A stretch of DNA of 64,000 nt from positions 62,001 to 126,000 of the forward strand of contig NZ_PPSK01000008.1 in NCBI RefSeq assembly GCF_002903165.1, in the 5' to 3' direction. Below the pieces are notes generated by a model. It saw only the letters and a list, made by a program, of their open reading frames with translations, was not told where the DNA came from and ran no database searches. The stretch's first letter is position 1. Each line of letters starts with the position of its first letter. Origin of the DNA: Halopseudomonas oceani. Its GTDB lineage: Bacteria > Pseudomonadota > Gammaproteobacteria > Pseudomonadales > Pseudomonadaceae. Both the position numbers and the translations under genes were made by a program. Below, piece after piece: positions 9,880 through 19,948 of this stretch.

Positions 9880-11205
9880 GTGTCCCTCAGGAAGAGAATC
9901 AGCTTGCGCCGGTTTACCAGAACGCTATCACTGCTCTCCGGTCTGCTCACATGCATGACCCTTTCCGCGCATGCCGCGCCTTACGACTATCCGGTTGCCA
10001 ACCCGTTCATGGCAACGGTTACCGGCACTCCCGAGCGATTGCGCGCACCGGTACCCGATGAAGTTGACGTACAACAAACCGACCTGCAGGTGCGAGTGCT
10101 CCCTGAGCGGCACCTGCCGCCTGCCCTGTCTCAGTACCGTGACCTCCATTACCGGGTTGCCTGGCACGATGGTCCAGCACCACTGATTTTCCTTATCGCC
10201 GGAACCGGTTCAGGCTACGACAGCACCCGTATGGACTATCTAAAGCGTCTGTTCTGGCAGGCAGGCATGCATGTCATCGTGCTTTCCTCCCCGTCCAACC
10301 ACGACTTTATTGCGGCTGCCTCGCGCAGCGGCCGGCCCGGCATCGCAGAAGACGATGCACGAGACCTGCATACGGCAATGAGCATGGCGTTGCAAAAGGC
10401 GCAGTCTGAATTGGGCTTCAAGGTCACCGGCTATCGCCTAGCCGGATTCAGTCTGGGGGCATTGCATGCAGCCTTCGTCGCTGAGCTCGATAGCCATCTG
10501 GGGCAATTCCACTTTGAACGGGTCCTGCTGCTGAACCCACCCGTTGACCTCTATGCCTCGGTCGGACGGATGGATGAATTGTCCTACACCCGGGTAGCCG
10601 GGGTGAGCGATAACGACAGTTTCTACGAGCACATCTTCCAGAAACTGTCTCGCCACTTTGCCAATCGTGGCAACGCCGATATTCAGACCAGCTTGTTCGA
10701 AGAAATCCAGAACTCGCCAGAGGTGCTGAACGACGCCGAACTGGCAATGCTGATCGGTGCGGTGTTTCGCTTCTCTGCTGCCGACATGAACTTCATGAGT
10801 GACCTGATCAATGGCGGCGGGCGTTACGCGCCAGCTGACGAAGACCTCAAGGTAAGCACCTCGCTGACGCCTTACCTGCGACGCGCCCTGTTCTGTGACT
10901 TCAGCTGCTACGTTGACACCGAGTTGTTGCCCAGTTGGCAGCGCCGCAACGCTGGCGGCACGCTTGAGCAGATGGCGGAACAAACCAGTCTCCACCATAT
11001 CCAGAGCTTTCTCAGGGACAACCCCAACATCGCTGCGGTAAGCAACGCAAGCGAACTGATTCTGACTCGTGACGACTACTACTTTCTCGCTGACACCTTC
11101 GGCGATCGTGCCTATCTGTACCCCACTGGAGGGCACGGCGGCAATCTGGACTACGAGCCGGTTGCCGAGCGTTATCTGCAATTTTTGGCGGGGGATGACC
11201 AGTGA
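9880..11205 (+). CDS. Exported alpha/beta-fold serine hydrolase
   Basis: A 441-residue protein starting at GTG 9880 (GAGG at 9865-9868). A basic N-terminus and hydrophobic segment end in SAHA|APYDY, a good Sec signal peptide, so the enzyme acts in the periplasm or at the outer membrane. The alpha/beta hydrolase nucleophile elbow is LAGFSLGALH with Ser191, an oxyanion-type strand LIFLIAGTGSG lies at about 102-112, and a C-terminal YPTGGHGGN holds a plausible catalytic His. The stop overlaps the next gene start as GTGA, so the hydrolase is translationally coupled to the MlaA-like protein. Substrate is unknown; a lipid or lipoprotein ester would fit the partner, as inference. Confidence 0.75.
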   Translation: MSLRKRISLRRFTRTLSLLSGLLTCMTLSAHAAPYDYPVANPFMATVTGTPERLRAPVPDEVDVQQTDLQVRVLPERHLPPALSQYRDLHYRVAWHDGPAPLIFLIAGTGSGYDSTRMDYLKRLFWQAGMHVIVLSSPSNHDFIAAASRSGRPGIAEDDARDLHTAMSMALQKAQSELGFKVTGYRLAGFSLGALHAAFVAELDSHLGQFHFERVLLLNPPVDLYASVGRMDELSYTRVAGVSDNDSFYEHIFQKLSRHFANRGNADIQTSLFEEIQNSPEVLNDAELAMLIGAVFRFSAADMNFMSDLINGGGRYAPADEDLKVSTSLTPYLRRALFCDFSCYVDTELLPSWQRRNAGGTLEQMAEQTSLHHIQSFLRDNPNIAAVSNASELILTRDDYYFLADTFGDRAYLYPTGGHGGNLDYEPVAERYLQFLAGDDQ

Positions 11206-11981
11206 TCAGACAGCTTATCAGTACCGCAACGCTGAGCATGACCCTGCTGGCGGGTGAGACCTTCGCACAGGAATTTGAATTGGGCGTACCAGCGTATCAG
11301 GACCCACTGCTGGAGCTGGATATCGACGCGCGCGAGAACCGTTATCAGTTTGAACGTTCCAGCCTGCGCGCCCTTAACGTACAGGATCCGATTGAGGGTC
11401 TGAACCGTCGCATCTATCGCTTCAACGCCCAGTTCGATCAGTATGTATATCTGCCGGTAGTGCGCACCTATGTGTGGGCCACGCCTTCCCCTGTGCGGAC
11501 AGGCGTATCTAACGTTTTCAATAACCTGCAGGACATACCTAATCTTGGAAACAGCTTGCTGCAGGGCAAGTTCAAGCGTAGCGGACAAACGACAGCTCGG
11601 CTGCTGTTCAACAGCATTTTCGGTCTGGCTGGCATCTTTGATGTAGCGCAGAAAATGGGCTTGCCGCAGCAGGATGAGGATTTCGGGCAAACACTCGGGG
11701 TGTGGGGGGTGCCGCCCGGACCGTACCTGGTTATCCCGTTCCTTGGCCCGTCCAGCCTGCGCGACGGGACTGGCCGCGCGGTTGACTGGGTCTTAGAAGA
11801 CTACGTTAACTACATGCACAACCGGGACCTGATGAATAACTACCAGGCCACCTGGGGGGTGTGGGCAATCGATCTACGCTACCAGACACCCTTCCGCTAC
11901 GGCGCATTGGACAGCCCGTTCGAGTATGACCAAGTGCGCTACCTGTATACCAAACTGCGGGAATTCGAGATCGACAACTAG
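11202..11981 (+). CDS. MlaA/VacJ-family outer-membrane lipid-asymmetry protein without lipobox
   Basis: A 259-residue MlaA-family protein; MlaA removes phospholipids from the outer leaflet of the outer membrane. Family features seen are [14 protein letters not shown] near residue 62, [17 protein letters not shown], and the [20 protein letters not shown] block. The N-terminus looks like a signal peptide ending ETFA|QEF, but there is no cysteine, so the lipobox of classical MlaA is missing and it should be a soluble or otherwise anchored exported protein. A second MlaA elsewhere in the genome is likely. GTG start overlaps the upstream stop; the 3' end overlaps the convergent ycgN by 4 bases. 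Confidence 0.88.
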   Translation: MIRQLISTATLSMTLLAGETFAQEFELGVPAYQDPLLELDIDARENRYQFERSSLRALNVQDPIEGLNRRIYRFNAQFDQYVYLPVVRTYVWATPSPVRTGVSNVFNNLQDIPNLGNSLLQGKFKRSGQTTARLLFNSIFGLAGIFDVAQKMGLPQQDEDFGQTLGVWGVPPGPYLVIPFLGPSSLRDGTGRAVDWVLEDYVNYMHNRDLMNNYQATWGVWAIDLRYQTPFRYGALDSPFEYDQVRYLYTKLREFEIDN

Positions 11982-12430
11982 CCAACGCGAAAGATAATGT
12001 GATCTTCCCAGTCTTCGTCAGGCACGCTGCCTTCGGCCAGCATCTGACCCGACTGGGAGATGCCGGCGGCGTGAACAGCGTTACGATCACCGCACACCAG
12101 ATGGTGCCACGGTGGCAAATCCTCCCTCTCGGCGACCAGGCGATAACCACAGCTGGGTGGCAACCAGGCGAAATCCTGTGCCTTGCCTGGGGTCAGCTGA
12201 ATGCAGTCAGGCACAAACTGCCGGCGATCGGGATAATCACTGCAGCGACAGGTCTTCAGATCCAGAAGCTTGCAGGCAATGCGGGTGTAGTAAATCGCCT
12301 GGGGCTCGTCTTCATCTTCCAGTTTCTGCAAACAACACAGACCACAGCCGTCACACAGCGACTCCCACTCGTCCTGATCCAGCTCATCCAGCGTTTTGCG
12401 TTTCCAGAAGGGTTCAACTCGCATCGCCAT
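11978..12430 (-). CDS. ycgN: YcgN-family cysteine-cluster protein (UPF0260)
   Basis: A 150-residue soluble protein with the family N-terminus [19 protein letters not shown] and further cysteines in CRCSDYPDR and PPSCGYRL, a CxxCxxxCC-type zinc or iron-sulfur cluster pattern. Biochemical role is unknown. GGAGG lies 8 bases upstream of the ATG at 12430. It is downstream of the glutaredoxin-like gene with a 3-base gap, forming a two-gene operon, and overlaps the convergent mlaA-like gene end by 4 bp. Confidence 0.9.
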   Translation of the reverse strand: MAMRVEPFWKRKTLDELDQDEWESLCDGCGLCCLQKLEDEDEPQAIYYTRIACKLLDLKTCRCSDYPDRRQFVPDCIQLTPGKAQDFAWLPPSCGYRLVAEREDLPPWHHLVCGDRNAVHAAGISQSGQMLAEGSVPDEDWEDHIIFRVG

Positions 12431-12433
12431 GAC

Positions 12434-12685
12434 TCAGGCCTCCTCTCGCAAGCAGTCAGCCAGCCAGTCCATCAGAGTCGCCAGATCAAACGGCCAATCC
12501 AGTTCGGCGTCGGTATCAGCGCGTTGCAGCACGGGTATGCGCAGTTGGTAGCGCGCCATGAGTTCATCGCTGTCCGCAATATCAACCTGGCTGACCTGCA
12601 CGCTGGAGGCCAACGGCGCCAGCTCGGCAAGGGCTGCATCACAGAGGTGGCATCCGAGGGTGCCATAAAGACTGAGCTGGATCAT
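12434..12685 (-). CDS. Glutaredoxin-family protein (DUF836-like)
   Basis: An 83-residue thioredoxin-fold miniprotein: beta strand LSLYGT, active-site motif GCHLC, a helix, then IPVLQ with the expected cis-Pro. It probably reduces or handles a disulfide or thiol of a partner; adjacency to the cysteine-cluster protein YcgN hints at that partner but is inference. Divergent from dgt across 113 bp. Confidence 0.8.
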   Translation of the reverse strand: MIQLSLYGTLGCHLCDAALAELAPLASSVQVSQVDIADSDELMARYQLRIPVLQRADTDAELDWPFDLATLMDWLADCLREEA

Positions 12686-12798
12686 AGGTACGCGTCAAGA
12701 CTGGGAAAACGCGCATTCTACCTTGTTTGCCCCGGTCTGCCGACTTGGCAGCCTCCTGCGCATCCAACATACTCACTACATCGTCCCGGGAGAGCTCT

Positions 12799-14127
12799 AT
12801 GGATTGGGAAACACTGTTGTGCCGCGAGCGGCTGGGTAAGACCTTTACCAGCGATGAGGAACTGGGCCGCACGCCCTTTCACAAGGATCATGACCGCGTC
12901 ATTTTTTCCGGCGCCTTCCGCCGGCTGGGTAAGAAAACCCAGGTCCATCCGGTATCCAGTAACGACCACATCCACACCCGTCTGACCCATAGCCTGGAGG
13001 TTGGCTGCGTTGGCCGATCGCTGGGCATGCGAGTCGGCGAAATGCTGCGCGGGCAGTTGCCAGAATGGTGCCAGCCAGCCGATCTGGGTGTCATTGTTCA
13101 GGCTGCGTGCCTCGCCCACGATATAGGCAATCCACCGTACGGGCACTCCGGTGAAGACGCCATTCGCCACTGGTTCAGACAGGCAGCCGGGCGTGGCCTG
13201 CTTGACCCGCTAAGCGACGCCGAACGCAACGATTTTCTCCACTTCGAAGGCAATGCGCAGGGCTTTCGGGTCCTTACCCAAATTGAGTACCACCAGGCTG
13301 AAGGGGGGATGCGCCTGACCTACGCGACCCTCGGGGCCTATCTCAAATATCCCTGGACGGCTCGACATGCCGACACACTGGGTTATAAGAAGAACAAGTT
13401 TGGTTGCTACCAGGCCGAATACCCCCTGCTGAAGCAGATAGCCGAGAAGCTGGGGCTGCCCGCCCAGGATGACCAGCGCTTTAGTCGCCACCCACTGGTC
13501 TATCTGGTCGAGGCGGCGGACGATATCTGTTACGGGCTGATCGACCTGGAAGACGGACTGGAAATGGACCTGCTCGCCTACGCTGAAGTTGAGCGCGTGC
13601 TACTTGACCTGGTGGGCGACGACCTGCCTGAAACCTATCGACAGCTGGGGCCACAGGACTCTCAGCGCCGTCGCCTGGCGATTCTGCGCGGCAAAGCCAT
13701 CGAGCATCTGGTCAATGCCGCAGCCCAGGCCTTCATTGATCAACAGCCTGCCCTGCTCGCCGGTGAACTTGAAGGAGACCTGGTCGAGCACATGCATGGC
13801 GCCGCCCGACGCTGCGTGCTTGATGCCAAGCAAATGGCCCGCAAGCGGATTTTTCAGGACAAGCGCAAGACGCTGCACGAAATCGGCGCCTACAGCACAC
13901 TGGAAACCTTGCTCGATGCATTCTGTGGTGCGGTCAACGAGCTGCACGCCGGTCAGAATCTGAGCTTCAAACACCAGCGCATCCTGGACCTGTTGGGCCA
14001 TACCATCCCGCAAGCGGACTGGCCTCCCTACCGCAGCTATCTGCGCGTACTGGACTTTATTGCCGGTATGACCGACCTCTACGCAGCCGAAATGGCGGCG
14101 CAAATTCGAGGTATCAGTCGCAACTGA
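12799..14127 (+). CDS. dgt: Deoxyguanosinetriphosphate triphosphohydrolase-like protein
   Basis: HD-superfamily dNTPase, 442 residues, converting dNTPs to deoxynucleosides and triphosphate. The metal-binding motifs are visible: [10 protein letters not shown], then [17 protein letters not shown]. The C-terminal half carries the basic RQLGPQ..RR and AGMTDLYA stretches typical of the family. Start at 12799 (MDWETLLC) is supported by GGGAGAG about 7 bases upstream; the frame is open further up but homologues begin here. The last 14 bases overlap the convergent NIT-like gene. Confidence 0.92.
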   Translation: MDWETLLCRERLGKTFTSDEELGRTPFHKDHDRVIFSGAFRRLGKKTQVHPVSSNDHIHTRLTHSLEVGCVGRSLGMRVGEMLRGQLPEWCQPADLGVIVQAACLAHDIGNPPYGHSGEDAIRHWFRQAAGRGLLDPLSDAERNDFLHFEGNAQGFRVLTQIEYHQAEGGMRLTYATLGAYLKYPWTARHADTLGYKKNKFGCYQAEYPLLKQIAEKLGLPAQDDQRFSRHPLVYLVEAADDICYGLIDLEDGLEMDLLAYAEVERVLLDLVGDDLPETYRQLGPQDSQRRRLAILRGKAIEHLVNAAAQAFIDQQPALLAGELEGDLVEHMHGAARRCVLDAKQMARKRIFQDKRKTLHEIGAYSTLETLLDAFCGAVNELHAGQNLSFKHQRILDLLGHTIPQADWPPYRSYLRVLDFIAGMTDLYAAEMAAQIRGISRN

Positions 14128-14965
14128 GTGCGCGCGTCTCCAGCCGCGCTAGCAGAATGTCTACCAGCAGCAGCTGGGCGCTCAAGGCCTGGGTGGCCGT
14201 TTGGAAGTAGTCGATGGAACTGAAGCCCGGATCAGGCTGCTGTTCCAGTAGCTCACGGATTCGCTCCAGCAGGACGTCGAGCGAATCCTCCGCGGCTCGC
14301 ACTGGCTGACTGACCAGCCCCCGCAATTCTGGATCAGACGCCAGACGCGCCAGCGCCGCGTAACACATCTCACGGATTTGCGAACTCAAAGCTGCAAGCT
14401 GTGCTCGCCATACCTGCAGATTTTGTCGATTGGCGACTATGCCGGTACCAATAGCCCGGGACTGCCCGACCAGCTCGGTGTTGCGCAACAGCTCCAGCCA
14501 CAACCCTTCCGACTGCGGCGCGAGCCGGCCAAGGCAAACCAGATCGTAGCGGTCAGCGAGCGCCGCCACGGTCGCCAACAGGTTGCGAACCATTTCGTTA
14601 TGCGCGAGCAGCATTTGCTCGGGGTCGGCCTGGTCGTCACCCTCCTCCAGCTGGGCCCAGCACGCCAGTACCGCATGCCAGGTGCCGTACCAATGCAGCG
14701 TTGGCTGGTGCAAGCGACAGGTCTCCAGCAGCTGGTTCACTTGCTGATTTACCGACCAACGACGTGCCTCCAGACTGCCTTCGCCAGACAATACGCCATA
14801 CAGGAGCCCTCGGTGACGCTGGACCTGCTCGATCAACTGGCGCAACAGACGTATCTGTGAGACAGCAAGATGCAGTGCCGCACACCTCCTGCGTTGCTGC
14901 AGCCGTCGCATACCGAACCAGACGGCGAGCACCAGCACAACGATTGCTCCAAATACCGCTGCCAT
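14114..14965 (-). CDS. Membrane-anchored protein with NIT-like sensor region, function unknown
   Basis: A 283-residue protein. One N-terminal membrane helix (about 2-18) is followed by an all-helical region containing [18 protein letters not shown], which resembles the QxERG helix of nitrate/nitrite-sensing (NIT) domains. No output domain (kinase, GGDEF, methyl-accepting) follows, so if it senses it must act on a partner. The ATG at 14965 is preferred over an upstream in-frame start at 15055, because the latter lies inside gloA and 14965 has GGAGGGCAGGGG immediately upstream. It follows gloA by 37 bases. The NIT match is by eye. Confidence 0.6.
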   Translation of the reverse strand: MAAVFGAIVVLVLAVWFGMRRLQQRRRCAALHLAVSQIRLLRQLIEQVQRHRGLLYGVLSGEGSLEARRWSVNQQVNQLLETCRLHQPTLHWYGTWHAVLACWAQLEEGDDQADPEQMLLAHNEMVRNLLATVAALADRYDLVCLGRLAPQSEGLWLELLRNTELVGQSRAIGTGIVANRQNLQVWRAQLAALSSQIREMCYAALARLASDPELRGLVSQPVRAAEDSLDVLLERIRELLEQQPDPGFSSIDYFQTATQALSAQLLLVDILLARLETRALSCD

Positions 14966-15002
14966 CCCCTGCCCTCCATGACGGCATAGCAACTGCGCTA
15001 AA

Positions 15003-15389
15003 TCATGCCCCCGCAGACAATAGTTCGATTCGATATCCGTCGGGATCTTCAACAAACGCCAGTACCCGGGTTCCGTGTTTCATTGGCCCGGCCTCGCGCA
15101 CTACCTTCCCGCCTGCCTGTTTGATCTGTTCACAAGCAAGGTAGACGTCATGTACTTCGATCGCAATATGCCCGTAACCGGTGCCCAGGTCGTAGGCGGC
15201 GGTGTCCCAGTTCCAGGTCAGCTCAAGCGCCGTATGCTCGGCCTCATTGCCGTACCCGACGAATACGTTGGTGAAGCGCCCCTCAGGGTAGTCCTTGCGG
15301 CGCAGCAGGGTCATGCCAAGCACCTCGGTGTAAAAGGCGATGGACTTTTCGAGATCTCCGACCCGGAGCATGGTGTGCAGAATTCGCAT
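15003..15389 (-). CDS. gloA: Lactoylglutathione lyase (glyoxalase I)
   Basis: Detoxifies methylglyoxal as its glutathione hemithioacetal. The 128-residue VOC-fold protein has the metal ligands expected for the short nickel-type enzyme: His5 in ILHTMLRV, Glu in TALELTW, His in YGHIAIEV and Glu in YRIELL. Length and motifs match E. coli and Pseudomonas GloA. It lies upstream of the NIT-like gene on the same strand. Confidence 0.96.
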   Translation of the reverse strand: MRILHTMLRVGDLEKSIAFYTEVLGMTLLRRKDYPEGRFTNVFVGYGNEAEHTALELTWNWDTAAYDLGTGYGHIAIEVHDVYLACEQIKQAGGKVVREAGPMKHGTRVLAFVEDPDGYRIELLSAGA

Positions 15390-15454
15390 GATCGCTACCC
15401 TTGCGTGTCGATGCAGTCAAAGCTACCGGTTAAGCACTATCGCTAGCAATAGAT

Positions 15455-15492
15455 AAACGAAAACGCCCGGCGAAATCGCTTTCGCCGGGCGT
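15455..15492 (-). terminator. Intrinsic terminator after argG
   Basis: A 13-base stem (ACGCCCGGCGAAA with its complement) around a 4-base loop at 15463-15492, with a T-rich tract on the minus strand beyond it. It lies 25 bases after the argG stop. Confidence 0.88.
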
Positions 15493-15516
15493 CATTCAGA
15501 CACCTCGTAGCGCCGA

Positions 15517-16734
15517 TCAGAGCAGCTTGCGGCCCTTGCCAGCAGCAATGCGCATGCGCAGTGCGTTCAGCTTGATAAAGCCTGCCGCATCGGCCTGGTC
15601 GTAGGCACCGGCATCGTCTTCAAAGGTGGCGATATTGGCGTCAAACAGCGAGTCGTCAGACTTGCGACCGACCACGATGACGTTGCCCTTGTACAGCTTG
15701 AGGCGAACTACGCCGTTCACGTTCAGCTGGGACGCATCGATCATCTGTTGCAGCATGACGCGCTCCGGGCTCCACCAGAAACCGTTGTAGATCAGCTCAG
15801 CGTACTTCGGCATCAGGCTGTCTTTCAGGTGGGCAACTTCACGGTCCAGGGTGATGGACTCGATGGCGCGGTGACCTTTCAGCATGATGGTGCCGCCGGG
15901 GGTTTCGTAGCAGCCACGGGACTTCATGCCGACGAAGCGGTTTTCGACGATATCCAGACGACCAATACCATTGGCGCCGCCAACCTTGTTCAGGTAGGTC
16001 AGGACTTCAGCCGGGGTCATATCCTTGCCATCGATGGCGACGATGTCGCCGTTGCGGTAGCTCAGCTCAATATACGTGGCTTGGTCAGGTGCGTTCTCCG
16101 GAGAGACGGTCCAGCGCCACATGTCTTCTTCGTGCTCGGTCCAGGTGTCTTCCAGCACGCCACCTTCATAGGAGATGTGCAGCAGGTTGGCATCCATCGA
16201 GTAGGGAGACTTCTTCTTGCCGTGACGCTCAATCGGAATGCCGTGCTTCTCGGCGTAATCCATCAGTTTCTCGCGCGACAGCAGATCCCACTCGCGCCAG
16301 GGAGCAATCACCTTCACACCCGGTTTGAGCGCGTAAGCACCCAGTTCGAAACGCACCTGGTCATTACCCTTGCCAGTCGCGCCGTGGGAAATGGCATCAC
16401 CGCCGGTTTCGTTGGCGATCTCAATCAGGCGTTTGGCAATCAGCGGGCGAGCGATGGAGGTACCCAGCAGGTACTCACCTTCGTAAACAGTGTTGGCGCG
16501 GAACATCGGGAACACGAAGTCACGAACAAACTCTTCGCGCAGGTCGTCGATGTAGATTTCCTTGACGCCCATGGCCTGAGCCTTGGCGCGTGCAGGTTCT
16601 ACTTCCTCACCCTGACCTAGGTCGGCAGTGAAGGTGACCACTTCGCAGTTGTAGGTTTCCTGCAGCCACTTGAGAATGACCGAGGTATCCAGACCGCCGG
16701 AATAGGCCAGGACGACTTTGTTGACTTCTGCCAT
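15517..16734 (-). CDS. argG: Argininosuccinate synthase
   Basis: Condenses citrulline and aspartate with ATP in arginine biosynthesis. The 405-residue protein has the N-type PP-loop AYSGGLDTS (residues 10-18) and the family blocks [30 protein letters not shown] and [17 protein letters not shown]. The ATG at 16734 is preferred to an earlier in-frame start (16767) since AAGGGAG precedes it and homologues start at [14 protein letters not shown] terminator follows. motY lies upstream on the same strand. Confidence 0.98.
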   Translation of the reverse strand: MAEVNKVVLAYSGGLDTSVILKWLQETYNCEVVTFTADLGQGEEVEPARAKAQAMGVKEIYIDDLREEFVRDFVFPMFRANTVYEGEYLLGTSIARPLIAKRLIEIANETGGDAISHGATGKGNDQVRFELGAYALKPGVKVIAPWREWDLLSREKLMDYAEKHGIPIERHGKKKSPYSMDANLLHISYEGGVLEDTWTEHEEDMWRWTVSPENAPDQATYIELSYRNGDIVAIDGKDMTPAEVLTYLNKVGGANGIGRLDIVENRFVGMKSRGCYETPGGTIMLKGHRAIESITLDREVAHLKDSLMPKYAELIYNGFWWSPERVMLQQMIDASQLNVNGVVRLKLYKGNVIVVGRKSDDSLFDANIATFEDDAGAYDQADAAGFIKLNALRMRIAAGKGRKLL

Positions 16735-16886
16735 TACGTGCTCCCTTAAGCAAGACTGAAACGCCACCCCGTGGGGAATCGGCGAAAGCCGCTATTCTAG
16801 CGCCAGAGTGGCAGGATTCACAGGGGAGAGACCCGCAACTTTAGGGTCTGATGCGGTTTCGATACGGTTGAATGGTAGGCTGTGCG

Positions 16887-17735
16887 TCAGTTGTGCTGCA
16901 GCCGCAACATGACCCGGCGATTAGTCGCGCGCCCTTCCTCAGTGCGGTTGCTCGCCAACGGATAGCTGTCGCCATGAAAACGCATGCTGAACAGGTTTTC
17001 ATCGACCCCCTGGGCCGTCAGATAGTCACGCACGGCAAGCGCCCGCTGACGAGATAGCTCGCGATTGTCCAGGCGGTTGCCCTGATTGTCTGAGTGCCCA
17101 TCTAGGATGATGCCGCTGAGGCTCTCATCGGCCTTAATGTACTGCAGGATGGCATCGAGTCTGGCTTTAGCGTCGGCACTCAGGTTACTCCCGCCCGAGC
17201 CAAAGCTGATGATACTTTGCGCCGCCTGCGCCGCGCTGATTGGCAGCAACTTGCTTATGCAGGACTGAAAGTCCCGTCTTGCCTGCTGATATCCGACACT
17301 GGAAACCACCACCCGAACCTGATCGCCCCCTACCTGGCTGCTGCGCATGATAGTCGGCTGCAAACCAGAAGCCAGCCCTGCCAGCATGCGGCCGGCCTGT
17401 TCATAAGGAGCCATCATCGTGTAGGTCCCGGCGCCGACCTGAATCTGCCCAATCGGTTGGGCGGCTGTACCGGGACGCCACGGCGGCGGATCGTTAAAGA
17501 CCTGTGCCGCACCGGGACGCATCGGACTGTCCCAAGCCTTGAGTTCGAATTCGGGGTGTTCGCCCGCCCGACGCACGAAGCTCGCCTCCCCGTAGCCCGC
17601 CACGGACTGACTCAAACGGCAGGCAAACTGATCCCCTTCAACCTGCCACTGCACGTCTTCCATGCGGGTCTGAAAGGTCATTGCCTGAGCGGACATTGAC
17701 AGTCCGACAAACATGACCAGAGGGGCTCGTGTCAC
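16887..17735 (-). CDS. motY: MotY-type sodium/flagellar stator OmpA-family protein
   Basis: A periplasmic T-ring protein of the polar flagellar motor that helps hold stators against peptidoglycan. The 282-residue product has a signal peptide ending SAQA|MTFQ, a MotY-specific N-terminal domain beginning TRMEDVQW, and a C-terminal OmpA-like peptidoglycan-binding domain with ILDGHSDNQGNRLDNRELSRQRA and RRVMLRL. Two GTG starts are possible; 17735 is preferred because GGAGAG lies 4 bases upstream, whereas 17759 would add residues ahead of the signal peptide. The argG-motY-pyrC-rnt order is as I recall in P. aeruginosa (PA3525-3528). Confidence 0.9.
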   Translation of the reverse strand: MTRAPLVMFVGLSMSAQAMTFQTRMEDVQWQVEGDQFACRLSQSVAGYGEASFVRRAGEHPEFELKAWDSPMRPGAAQVFNDPPPWRPGTAAQPIGQIQVGAGTYTMMAPYEQAGRMLAGLASGLQPTIMRSSQVGGDQVRVVVSSVGYQQARRDFQSCISKLLPISAAQAAQSIISFGSGGSNLSADAKARLDAILQYIKADESLSGIILDGHSDNQGNRLDNRELSRQRALAVRDYLTAQGVDENLFSMRFHGDSYPLASNRTEEGRATNRRVMLRLQHN

Positions 17736-17985
17736 TCGTCTCTCCAGATGTGCCGCCACCAGGTGGGCGAACGCTGACTTCTCTTGCCTGCTTCATCGGC
17801 GGCCAATCGGAAAACTTTATTCCCTGACAGAAAAAAGATGCATCTGATGGCGATCCGCAGCACTGCAACCTGCTGGCGGCGATGGACGTCCGCCAGCCAC
17901 GAATAGTCGGCAGTACCTGCGGAGTGTCAAAGCTGGGGCGATTGGGGTAGCATTGCGGCATCAAATCTGGACTGGAATCCCCCGC

Positions 17986-19020
17986 ATGACCGACCGCCTG
18001 ACGCTCATCCGCCCGGACGACTGGCACATTCACCTGCGCGACGGTGCCGTACTGCAGCACACCGTGCCAGATGCAGCGCGCTCCTTTGGTCGCGCCATCA
18101 TCATGCCCAACCTGGTGCCACCGGTTCGTGATGCCGCCGAGGCCGCCGGCTACCGCGAGCGTATCCTTGCCGCACGCCCTGCCGGGTCACACTTCGAGCC
18201 GCTGATGGTGCTGTATCTAACCGACCACACCTCTCCCGAGATTGTCCGTCAGGCGCACGCCAGTGGTCAGGTTGTCGCCGCCAAGCTGTATCCGGCTGGT
18301 GCGACCACCAACTCCCAGTCTGGCGTTACTGCACTCGAGAACATCTACCCTGCGCTGGAGGCAATGGCTGACGTTGGCATGCTGCTGCTGGTACACGGTG
18401 AGGTGACCCACGCCGAAGTCGACATCTTCGACCGTGAAAAGGCATTTATTGATCAGCAACTGGTTAAGGTAGTAGAGCGTTTCCCCGCCCTCAAGGTCGT
18501 GTTCGAGCACATTACCACCGGGGATGCCGTTGCCTTCGTTCAGGACGCCTCCGACAACGTGGGCGCTACGATCACCGCTCATCACCTGATGTTCAACCGC
18601 AATCACATGTTGGTTGGCGGCATTCGCCCGCACCTGTTCTGTCTACCGGTACTCAAGCGTCAGACTCACCAGCAAGCCCTGCGTGATGCCGTAGTTTCAG
18701 GCTCCAGCAAGTTCTTCCTTGGCACCGATTCGGCGCCGCACGCCCGCCACGCGAAGGAAGCCGCCTGCGGCTGCGCCGGCTGCTATACCGCCCACGCCGC
18801 AATTGAGTTGTACGCCGAAACCTTCGATGAACTTGGCGCACTGGACAAGCTGGAAGGTTTTGCCAGCCTCCACGGCCCGGACTTCTACGGTTTGCCACGC
18901 AACACCGATCGCATCACACTTGAGCGAGACAGCTGGACCGTCCCCGAGCAACTGCCCTTCGGCGATCAATGCATCGTTCCACTGCGTGCCGGCGAACAGA
19001 TTCGCTGGCGCCTGGTCTGA
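17986..19020 (+). CDS. pyrC: Dihydroorotase
   Basis: Cyclises carbamoyl-aspartate to dihydroorotate in pyrimidine biosynthesis. The 344-residue type II enzyme shows the zinc motif DWHIHLRDG, the substrate strand [10 protein letters not shown], the carbamylated-lysine segment [14 protein letters not shown], and [13 protein letters not shown]. Glycine-alanine-rich [17 protein letters not shown] is also typical. The ATG at 17986 fits homologues; an 11-codon longer reading is open but lacks support. rnt follows after 33 bases. Confidence 0.97.
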   Translation: MTDRLTLIRPDDWHIHLRDGAVLQHTVPDAARSFGRAIIMPNLVPPVRDAAEAAGYRERILAARPAGSHFEPLMVLYLTDHTSPEIVRQAHASGQVVAAKLYPAGATTNSQSGVTALENIYPALEAMADVGMLLLVHGEVTHAEVDIFDREKAFIDQQLVKVVERFPALKVVFEHITTGDAVAFVQDASDNVGATITAHHLMFNRNHMLVGGIRPHLFCLPVLKRQTHQQALRDAVVSGSSKFFLGTDSAPHARHAKEAACGCAGCYTAHAAIELYAETFDELGALDKLEGFASLHGPDFYGLPRNTDRITLERDSWTVPEQLPFGDQCIVPLRAGEQIRWRLV

Positions 19021-19053
19021 TCCTATCTACCCATCGACAGCAAGGGATATTTC

Positions 19054-19728
19054 GTGAGCGAGTTTGACTTTGATGGCGAAGAACAGGACGCCACGCCCAG
19101 CGGCAAGACCAAGTCACCGCTGGCCTACCGCTTTCGCGGCTTTCTACCGGTGGTCATTGACGTTGAAACCGGTGGTTTCAACGCCGCCACTGATGCGCTG
19201 CTGGAAATAGCGGCGACGACCATCAATATGGATGAAGACGGTCTGGTTTACCCGGATCACACCAGTTTCTTCCGAATTGAACCCTTTGAGGGTGCCAACA
19301 TCGAGCAAGCTGCGCTGGAGTTCACCGGCATCAAGCTCGATCACCCGCTGCGCCAGGCTGTCACTGAAGAACATGCGCTGACCGAGATCTTCAAGCAGAT
19401 CCGCAAGGCTGTGAAGTCAGCTGGCTGCAAACGGGCCGTGCTGGTCGGGCACAACGCGTTCTTCGACCTCGGCTTTCTCAACGCAGCAGTTGAGCGTACC
19501 CAGATCAAGCGTAACCCGTTTCATCCGTTTTCCTGTTTTGATACTGCCACCCTGGGCGGGCTGGCCTACGGTCAAACAGTGCTGGCAAAGGCCTGCAGCG
19601 CTGCCGGTATCGACTTTGACGGCCGCGAGGCCCATTCCGCACGCTACGACACCGAAAAGACCGCAGACCTGTTCTGTACCATCGTCAATCGCTGGCGAGA
19701 GATGGGCGGCTGGCCTCCCGTCGAGTAA
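19054..19728 (+). CDS. rnt: Ribonuclease T
   Basis: A 3'-5' exoribonuclease that matures tRNA and other stable RNA ends. The 224-residue protein starts at GTG 19054 with AAGGGA upstream. The DEDDh exonuclease residues are visible: [23 protein letters not shown], and [14 protein letters not shown]. An acidic N-terminal tail of about 20 residues precedes the fold. A strong terminator follows. Confidence 0.97.
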   Translation: MSEFDFDGEEQDATPSGKTKSPLAYRFRGFLPVVIDVETGGFNAATDALLEIAATTINMDEDGLVYPDHTSFFRIEPFEGANIEQAALEFTGIKLDHPLRQAVTEEHALTEIFKQIRKAVKSAGCKRAVLVGHNAFFDLGFLNAAVERTQIKRNPFHPFSCFDTATLGGLAYGQTVLAKACSAAGIDFDGREAHSARYDTEKTADLFCTIVNRWREMGGWPPVE

Positions 19729-19743
19729 CTCCTTCCCACCTGA

Positions 19744-19775
19744 CAACCCGGCCCAATGGCCGGGTTGTTGCTTCT
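19744..19775 (+). terminator. Intrinsic terminator after rnt
   Basis: Ten-base stem CAACCCGGCC/GGCCGGGTTG around loop CAAT, followed by a T-rich stretch. Confidence 0.85.
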
Positions 19776-19948
19776 GTTGCAGGCTTGCCCGACCGCGACA
19801 CTGCGGTTATCGTCCTGATGAAACTGAATTCATCCACTACACTGCAAAAGGTAAACGTGTTCGGCCCTGAAGCGGGATCGGGCCTCCCACACTGGCTAGC
19901 TGTACGATGGCAGCAGCCACTGACAATCAGAAAAAGGAGCTATTTCAC

